From: Myxococcales bacterium
GTDB taxonomy: Bacteria > Myxococcota_A > Polyangia > Polyangiales > Ga0077539
Length of the DNA stretch: 54,356 nt
Reading direction: 5' to 3'
Assembly (NCBI GenBank): GCA_013298625.1
Contig: JAAFIF010000070.1
Span: forward strand, 1 to 54,356
Shown here in pieces: positions 48,998 through 54,356 of this stretch. A model generated the notes under the pieces. That model searched no databases, was not told where the DNA came from, and saw only the letters and a list, made by a program, of their open reading frames with translations. The position numbers were made by a program, and so were the translations under genes. The number at the start of each line of letters is the position of its first letter. Within the stretch, counting starts at the first letter, position 1.

Positions 48998-50953
48998 ATG
49001 CGCTCTGCATCCTCGATCGTCGACGCGCTCGACGCCCGCGCGCGCGCCGGAGACGCGCCGATGGACGCGCTCACCGTCGAGTCCGCGCTCGCGCTCGACG
49101 ACCGCGCGATGGCCCGCGGACTGGTGCGCATCTTCGCCGCCGCTGGCGAGCGCGCGGTGCGCCCGTCGGCCCTGCGCGCCGGCCTCGAAGCCCTCGACGC
49201 CGCGAGCCCCGACGCCCGGATCGATTTTGTCTTCGACCTGTTCGACGAGGACCGCAGCGGAGCGATCTCGCCCGCAGAGTTCTCGAAGCTCATCGACAGC
49301 GCGCTCGGCCGCGCCAACCTCGTGCTCGCCCGCGGCTGGCTCGACGCGATGACCGAAGCCGTCTTCGCCCGCGCCGACCGCAACGCCGACCGAACGCTCT
49401 CGCGCGACGAGTTTCGCGCGTTCATCGCGGAAGACCCAGCGCTCGAAGCCGCGCTCAGCGGCCCGGTGCTCTCGTGGCTCGCCGCGAAGACCGCCGCTCG
49501 AGCGTCCGCTGCGTCGTCTCGAGGCCCCCTTCGCCGCGCGCGCGCCTGGCTCGACGAGCGCGGCGCGCCCGCGATCACCGCCGCCGTCGCGTACGTCTCC
49601 GTCACCGTCGCAGCGTTCGTGTACGGCGCGCTGCAGTACCGCGCCCGTGGAGCGCACGAGTGGGTGCAGCTCGCGCGCGGCTTCGGCCGGGTGATCGACG
49701 TGCACCTCGTGCTGGTGGTGCTGCTCGTCCTGCGACGCGAGTGGACAGCGGCGCGCAGAACGTGGGCGGGCAGGCTCGTCCCGATCGATGATTTCGTGGG
49801 CGCGCACCGCGTCGCGGCGTGGACGATGCTCGCGGCGTCCATCGCGCACACCGTCGCGCACTGCGCGAACTACGCGCGCATCGGCGCGCTCGCCACGGTT
49901 TGGACCGGCAACGTCGCCTCGGTCACCGGGCTCGCGCTCTTGCTGATCTTCGCGGTGATCGCGGCGTTTGCGCGGGACGCCGTGCGGCGCTCGGGCCGGT
50001 TCGAAGCCTTTCGCACGGCGCACAAGCTCGCGTACGTCTTCTACGCCGTGGCGCTGTTTCACGCGCCAGGGCTCGTCCCGTGGGTCGCGGTGATCGCGGC
50101 GCTCTGGGCGATCGAGCACCTGTGGAGGCGCAGGGCGCTGCTGCGCACGCGCGCGCTGTGGATCGAGCCGCTGCCCTCGGGAGTGACGCGGCTCGACATC
50201 GCGACGCCCAAGGGGTTCACGTTTCGTGCTGGCGATTACGTGTTCGTTCGCGTTCGCGCGATCGCCGCGGACGAGTGGCACCCGTTTACGATCTCGAGCG
50301 CGCCCGAGACGCAAGGCGCCCTCACGCTGCACGTCCGCAGCGTCGGAAACTGGACGCGCGCCCTCAACGCCCTCGCCCGCGACCGCGCCGCGGGCGCAGC
50401 GGCGGCGCAGTTCGACGTCGAGCTCGACGGGCCGTATGGAGCGCCCACGTCCGAGCTCATGGACGCCAAGGTTCCGGTGCTGGTCGGGGCGGGCATCGGC
50501 GTGACGCCGTTCGCGTCGGTGCTCGAGAGCATTCGTCTTCGCGCGCGCAAGGGCCTGCCCGTGCCAGAGCGGGTGTACTTCTTCTGGCTCGTGCGCGAGC
50601 AGCAGTCGTTCGAGTGGTTCGCCGAGCGGCTGTGCACGATCGAGCGCGAAGACGCCGAGGGTCGCTTCGTCCTGCGGGTGTTCGTGACGTCCGTGAGCGC
50701 GCGGGACGGCGCGGGGCCGTGGCTCGCGGCTGCGCTCGACGCGCTGCGCTCTCGCGTCGGACGCGACGCGCTGACGGGGCTGCGGTCGGCGACAGGGCTC
50801 GCTGCCCCCAACTGGGAGCGAGAGCTCGGCGCGATCGCGCGGGACCACGGCGCGGACGCGTGCGTGTACTTCTGCGGGCCCGAAGGGCTCGCCGACTCGC
50901 TGCGATCGGTGTGCGCGAAGGTCGGGATCGCGTTTCAGCAAGAGCACTTCTGA
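48998..50953 (+). CDS. EF-hand NADPH oxidase (NOX5 type)
   Basis: The 651-residue product starts with a helical calcium-binding region: EF-hand loops at 83-94 (DEDRSGAISPAE) and 127-138 (DRNADRTLSRDE). A six-helix ferric-reductase membrane domain spans about 192-375. Its haem ligands fit the NOX pattern: His270 and His284 (13 between) and His342 and His355 (12 between). The cytosolic part has an FAD site (HPFTISSAPE, 428-437) and NADPH site (GAGIGVTPFASVLESI, 497-512; YFCGPEG, 624-630) and ends in Phe651. It should move electrons from NADPH across the membrane to oxygen, making superoxide, or to metal, under calcium control. Confidence 0.93.
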   Translation: MRSASSIVDALDARARAGDAPMDALTVESALALDDRAMARGLVRIFAAAGERAVRPSALRAGLEALDAASPDARIDFVFDLFDEDRSGAISPAEFSKLIDSALGRANLVLARGWLDAMTEAVFARADRNADRTLSRDEFRAFIAEDPALEAALSGPVLSWLAAKTAARASAASSRGPLRRARAWLDERGAPAITAAVAYVSVTVAAFVYGALQYRARGAHEWVQLARGFGRVIDVHLVLVVLLVLRREWTAARRTWAGRLVPIDDFVGAHRVAAWTMLAASIAHTVAHCANYARIGALATVWTGNVASVTGLALLLIFAVIAAFARDAVRRSGRFEAFRTAHKLAYVFYAVALFHAPGLVPWVAVIAALWAIEHLWRRRALLRTRALWIEPLPSGVTRLDIATPKGFTFRAGDYVFVRVRAIAADEWHPFTISSAPETQGALTLHVRSVGNWTRALNALARDRAAGAAAAQFDVELDGPYGAPTSELMDAKVPVLVGAGIGVTPFASVLESIRLRARKGLPVPERVYFFWLVREQQSFEWFAERLCTIEREDAEGRFVLRVFVTSVSARDGAGPWLAAALDALRSRVGRDALTGLRSATGLAAPNWERELGAIARDHGADACVYFCGPEGLADSLRSVCAKVGIAFQQEHF

Positions 50954-51127
50954 GCGATCGACGGCGCGCGGGCGCATCCCTCGACCGTTGCAGCCGTGCG
51001 TCGCCGCTGCAACGCCGCAACGCCCGGGCGAGGCGCGCGCGCGACAGCGGCGACACGAATGCTGCAATCGCTGGTGAATCGCTGCGCGCCGTGCGGCGGC
51101 ACGTCCGCTGCTAACCAACGCACGCTC

Positions 51128-52351
51128 ATGAACACCCTTCGTCATTCAGCGGGCGTGCTGCTCCCTCTCGCGTTGCTGCTGCACGCGTGCCCGCCTGCGA
51201 TGCCCACCAACCCTTCACCGGACGGCGCCGCGGGTGATGCAGCAAACAACAACGCGAGCGACTCGGGACCGAGCCCCGCAGACGCGGGTGCGATGACCGA
51301 AGGCACGACGTGCGCGGAGCTCGGCCGCGCGTGCGTCCTGGACCGCGACCTCGCTCTCACTCCGCTTGCGCTCAGCTACGACAGCGAAGGCGCGCCGGTG
51401 GTGGCCTACGTGCTCTCTGGCGAGTACGCCAGCGCTCGATGGAGCGGATCGCAGTGGCAAGCGGTCGCGCTGCCCGAGCGCATTGCGTTCGGGGCGTCGT
51501 CGAGCCACAGCGAGCTGCACCGGGTCGGCGCGACGCTGTACCTCGTGCTGAGCGCCGCGGCCGACGTGCGGGTGTTTCGGCTGTTCGGAACGTCCTGGCA
51601 AGAGACCGAAGGATCACCGATTCGAATGCCCGCGGCGTCGATCGCGCTGGATCCGCGCTTCGTGCAGTTCGTCGCTGCGGCGTCCAACGACCGGCTCTAC
51701 GTCGCGTCCGAGGTGCTCGTCGAGGGCGCGGCGCGGCCGATCGCAGTGCGGAGCTTCGACGGGAGCGCGTGGACGTTGCTCACGCTGGAGACCGGCATCG
51801 CGAACGCGGGATCGACCGCGATGCAGCTCTGCGTGCGCGCGGACAACCAGGGCGTCGCGCTCTTGTATGGGCAGCATCAGCATTTCGCGTGGTCGAACGA
51901 CCCCGAGCCGAACAGCTGGGCGTGGACGCGCGGAGGGACGTTCGCGGCGTCGATGGGATGCATCGACGACGGAGCGCAGACCTACAGCGTCGAGAGCACT
52001 GGCGCCAACGAGCTGCGACTGCTGCGACGAACGAACGGTGACTTCGCTGCCCTCGGTATGCCGATCGCGAACGCGATGGAGCACGGCGGGTCTGCGTTGC
52101 TGCTTCGCGACGCTCGCAACGCGCCGATCGTCGCGTACCTCGGGCGGCAGGGCGAGCTCGATGGACCGGTGTTTCATCGCTGGACCGGCGAGGCGTGGCA
52201 GCGGTTTGCGCCGATCGCGGCGCGCCCGAGGACGATGCGCCAACGCCAGTTCGCCGCCGCTCGCAACGGCAACGCGCTGGGTGTGCTGTGGACGCAGCAG
52301 AACAGCGGAGGGCTCGACTACCTCCGCTACGACGAGGTCGCGCTGCCGTAG
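51128..52351 (+). CDS. Lipoprotein with propeller-like repeats
   Basis: ATG 51128 gives 407 residues; signal peptide MNTLRHSAGVLLPLALLLHAC with Cys21 as probable anchor. An Asp/Asn/Ser/Pro linker runs to about residue 55. The rest contains regular beta motifs such as SARWSGSQWQAVALPE, VRVFRLFGTSWQETEG, VRSFDGSAWTLLTLE and FHRWTGEAWQRFAPI at about 50-residue intervals with an exposed Trp, typical of sialidase-like/Kelch-like propellers. Role unknown, probably at the cell surface. A 174-bp gap separates it from the oxidase gene. Confidence 0.82.
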   Translation: MNTLRHSAGVLLPLALLLHACPPAMPTNPSPDGAAGDAANNNASDSGPSPADAGAMTEGTTCAELGRACVLDRDLALTPLALSYDSEGAPVVAYVLSGEYASARWSGSQWQAVALPERIAFGASSSHSELHRVGATLYLVLSAAADVRVFRLFGTSWQETEGSPIRMPAASIALDPRFVQFVAAASNDRLYVASEVLVEGAARPIAVRSFDGSAWTLLTLETGIANAGSTAMQLCVRADNQGVALLYGQHQHFAWSNDPEPNSWAWTRGGTFAASMGCIDDGAQTYSVESTGANELRLLRRTNGDFAALGMPIANAMEHGGSALLLRDARNAPIVAYLGRQGELDGPVFHRWTGEAWQRFAPIAARPRTMRQRQFAAARNGNALGVLWTQQNSGGLDYLRYDEVALP

Positions 52352-52536
52352 CGGCGCGCGCCGAGCGCCCCAGAGCCAGTGCGTCGAACACGGCGCCGTG
52401 AACCCGCGCCGTCCGACGTCGGACCGTCGCGTCATGGCAAATCGCCACACGGATCGAAGTCGCTTTCGAAAGCAAACGCGCCGCGCCGCCAACTTCACGG
52501 TCCGCTCCGTTCAGCGTTGATGCGAAGGTGTGCGCC

Positions 52537-53283
52537 GTGAAGCTCGCGCTGCTCGTCACGCTCTCGGCGACGCTCGTGCACGGCACGTGCGGCAACCCTG
52601 TTCCTGCTCGCTCGTCGCGTCCGTCGATCGGGCAGATGCGTTGGCTCGCGGGGCACTGGCGTACCGACAGCGGTGATTCGACGAGCGAAGAGCGCTGGGC
52701 CCTCGCGCGCGACGGCGCGATGAACGGTCTCGGTCGCACGATGCGCGGGCGAGTCGCGACGCACCACGAGCTGCTGCGCATCGTCGAGCGAGACGGCGCG
52801 GTGCGCTACATCGCCGCGCCCGAAGGGCAGCGCGTGACCGAGTTTGCGCTCATCGAAGCGAGAGAGAACTACGCGCGGTTCGCCAACGAGGCCCACGATT
52901 TTCCGAAGTGGATCGAGTATCGGCGCGAGGGGGACGCGCTGATCGCGCGGGTCGGCGGAGACGCCTCGCAGCGGACGGCGACGTGGACGTTCAGGCTCGT
53001 CGCAGAGCCCCCGACAGCGCGCTCGCTCACCGCGACGGCGTGCGCCGCGCCGGAAGACTCCGCGCGAGTCGAGCTCACGCTCGCGCCGTGCTCGTGCGGG
53101 GCGAGCTTGTACTGCGCCGAGCTGGGCGGCGCGAGCGTCGCCGCCGCGCTGATCGAGCGACAGTGCGACGCCTGCGAATCCGCGCGCGGTCCGTGCGTCG
53201 CGCCCGTGACCGCTGCGCGGCTGCGCGGGGCCGACGGAGGGTGCGAGCCCGTGACGATCGACGCCATCGTGTCTGCAGAGTAG
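52537..53283 (+). CDS. Secreted protein with DUF6265-like domain
   Basis: A GTG at 52537 follows GAAGG and gives 248 residues; GTG 52528 is three codons longer. The N-terminus is a signal sequence (VKLALLVTLSATLVHG) before CGNP. Residues about 30-150 match the DUF6265 pattern: MRWLAGHWRTDSG, EERWALARDGAMNGLGRTMR, ELLRIVERDGAVRYIAAPEG, EAHDFPKWIEY. A second, cysteine-rich region follows from about 175 (CSCGASLYCAELGG, RQCDACESARGPCVAPV). Biochemical role unknown. Confidence 0.7.
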   Translation: MKLALLVTLSATLVHGTCGNPVPARSSRPSIGQMRWLAGHWRTDSGDSTSEERWALARDGAMNGLGRTMRGRVATHHELLRIVERDGAVRYIAAPEGQRVTEFALIEARENYARFANEAHDFPKWIEYRREGDALIARVGGDASQRTATWTFRLVAEPPTARSLTATACAAPEDSARVELTLAPCSCGASLYCAELGGASVAAALIERQCDACESARGPCVAPVTAARLRGADGGCEPVTIDAIVSAE

Positions 53284-53409
53284 CGAGCGAAAACGCGTTG
53301 CGTCGCGCGCTGCTCCACCCCGATCGACGCCGACCGCGCGCGTCATGGGACACGCAGCGAGTGCGGCGCTCGCCTGCGCGCAGCCGCGCTGCGATGCGCG
53401 TCCGCTCCG

Positions 53410-54229
53410 ATGGCCAACGCCAAGCCGAAGCGCAAGCCCAAGCACGCAGCGATCGTCCCCACCGAACACACCGCGGCCGACGCGGCCTCGCCCCTCGCCA
53501 ACGTCGACGACGTCCTGCTCGCCGAAGCGCAGCGCAGAGGTCGCGAGCTGCTCGCGCACGCGGAGTCGTCGATGGCAGAGTACGGCCCGCGGTTGCTCGC
53601 GCAGCAGTTCGCCAACGACGCGCGGGCCGTGCTCGATCGAGAGATCGTTCAGCCGGTGTGGCTAGCGTTGGTGCGCGCGGCAGAGTGCGCGCGGATGCCG
53701 CGCGCGGCGCGCGGCGGGCGTTGCGCGCGTTGCACGGGCGCTTCGAGCGAGCGCAGGACGTCAAGCGCTTCGCGAGCCAGCTCTCGAAGCTCGACGACGG
53801 CGCGCGGGACGAAGCGACCACCGAGCTCGAGGCGCTGCTCGAGGCGCTCACGACGTGCGCTGCTGGGGACAAACCCTGTCGATCGGGCCGACCTTCGACG
53901 CCGTCGTCCTTCGCGCCCGCGCTGGCGCGACGGCGGTCGCTGCGTTGGGAACCGCGATCGACTGGACCGTGCCGAGCATCTGCGCCGCGTGGCCAGACAT
54001 CGGCGTCGAGTGCTCGAACTTCCTCAACGACGGCGGGACCAGCGCACCCAACGCGCACCGCGACTTTGCGTCGGCTCATCTCATCGACGGACGCGGGCAC
54101 GCGCTCTGCGCGATCGCAGCGGGCGGCCGCGAAGTGCTCTGCTCGAACACGCTTCTCGGCCTGAGCGGGGACCTCGATGCGGGCATGCTCCCGCCGAGTC
54201 GGGCGCGTCGCGTCGACGGTCTGCTCTGA
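53410..54229 (+). pseudogene. Frame-disrupted gene, two breaks
   Basis: Protein-like sequence passes through three frames. From ATG 53410 a frame runs MANAKPKRKPKHAAIV to LALVRAAECARMP near 53700; the sense then continues one frame over as LRALHGRFERAQDVKRFASQ to EALLEALTT near 53850; then in the third frame as VRCWGQTLSIGPTFDAVVLR to the stop at 54229. The first break lies in the low-complexity stretch 53700-53718 (CGCGCGGCGCGCGGCGGG). Sequencing error is possible at one or both sites. Alternatively the last part is a separate gene starting at GTG 53855. No family recognised; the first part is cytoplasmic-looking. Confidence 0.55.
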
Positions 54230-54246
54230 GCGCGCGACGAGCCTCG

Positions 54247-54356
54247 TCAGTCCGTGAGCCACTGCGTGAAGTGCTGCAGCAGCACGCGCGAGTCCGCGCC
54301 GTGGCGGCGATAGTCACCGGGCGAGTCCATCGTCGCGCCCGCGGCGATCATCTTGT
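54247..54356 (-). CDS. C-terminal fragment of a gene cut by the window end
   Basis: Reading the minus strand from the window edge, 35 codons in one frame end with the stop at 54247-54249 (KMIAAGATMDSPGDYRRHGA, then DSRVLLQHFTQWLTD). Composition is protein-like, unlike the other frames. The rest of the gene lies beyond the window, so the family cannot be named. It converges on the disrupted gene with 17 bp between stops. Confidence 0.5.
   Translation of the reverse strand, partial: KMIAAGATMDSPGDYRRHGADSRVLLQHFTQWLTD

Noticed and set aside
47111..51145. Minus-strand open frame of over 1300 codons spanning several genes
   Set aside because: It covers four well-supported genes (47504, 48528, 48998 and the end of 46695), is Arg-rich throughout and lacks a plausible start; it is a high-GC artefact.

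Overview
The window is very GC-rich bacterial chromosome with long proteins, short intergenic gaps and GTG/TTG starts. About a quarter of its genes encode lipoproteins with Asp/Ala/Pro-rich linkers, cysteine-rich CGACGNAC-type repeats, MopE-like, RCC1 and FG-GAP modules. That mix, with an ECF sigma/anti-sigma/envelope-protein operon and a FIST protein, points to a Myxococcota member, most like the Sandaracinus/Polyangiales group. The assignment is inferred from style, not from a marker gene. I saw no rRNA, tRNA, CRISPR array, IS element or phage genes.

Layout. 1-782: no gene; holds copy 1 of a ~550-bp hairpin-rich element. 783-9285: lipoproteins of unknown role, a LuxR-type HTH protein coupled to a lipoprotein, then (minus strand) an envelope protein, ECF sigma factor and single-pass anti-sigma-like protein (8551-10928). 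11427-16014: AraC regulator and a large cysteine-repeat lipoprotein. 16207-18441: a single polypeptide joining 2Fe-2S ferredoxin, flavin reductase and AlkB-type alkane monooxygenase, with a palindrome just upstream. 18520-23626 (minus): five co-directional genes (saccharopine-dehydrogenase-like reductase, secreted protein, unknown, FIST protein, 87-aa partner). 23760-29075: FG-GAP lipoprotein, then a degenerate M48-like membrane protein coupled to a small envelope protein. 29076-30097: no gene; ~78-bp tandem repeats and copy 2 of the element. 30098-43186: methyltransferase-like protein, lipoproteins, a two-CXXCH lipoprotein, an SMI1/KNR4 protein, a 14-blade RCC1 lipoprotein, a HAD phosphatase. 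43187-48899: DUF2071-like protein, an NDP-sugar epimerase operon, membrane and secreted proteins including a TIMP/NTR-like one. 48998-50953: an EF-hand NADPH oxidase (NOX5 type). 51128-54356: a lipoprotein, a DUF6265-like protein, a frame-disrupted gene and the 3' end of a minus-strand gene cut by the window edge.

Most attractive leads: (1) the dispersed element at 50-597 and 29355-29935, whose copies keep the same nested hairpins while differences fall mostly in loops or change C-G pairs to G-U, suggesting a structured RNA or a non-autonomous mobile element not in any class I recognise; (2) the self-sufficient ferredoxin-reductase-AlkB fusion; (3) the bacterial NOX5-like oxidase with both EF-hands and all four haem histidines; (4) an M48-fold protein that has lost its HExxH zinc site.
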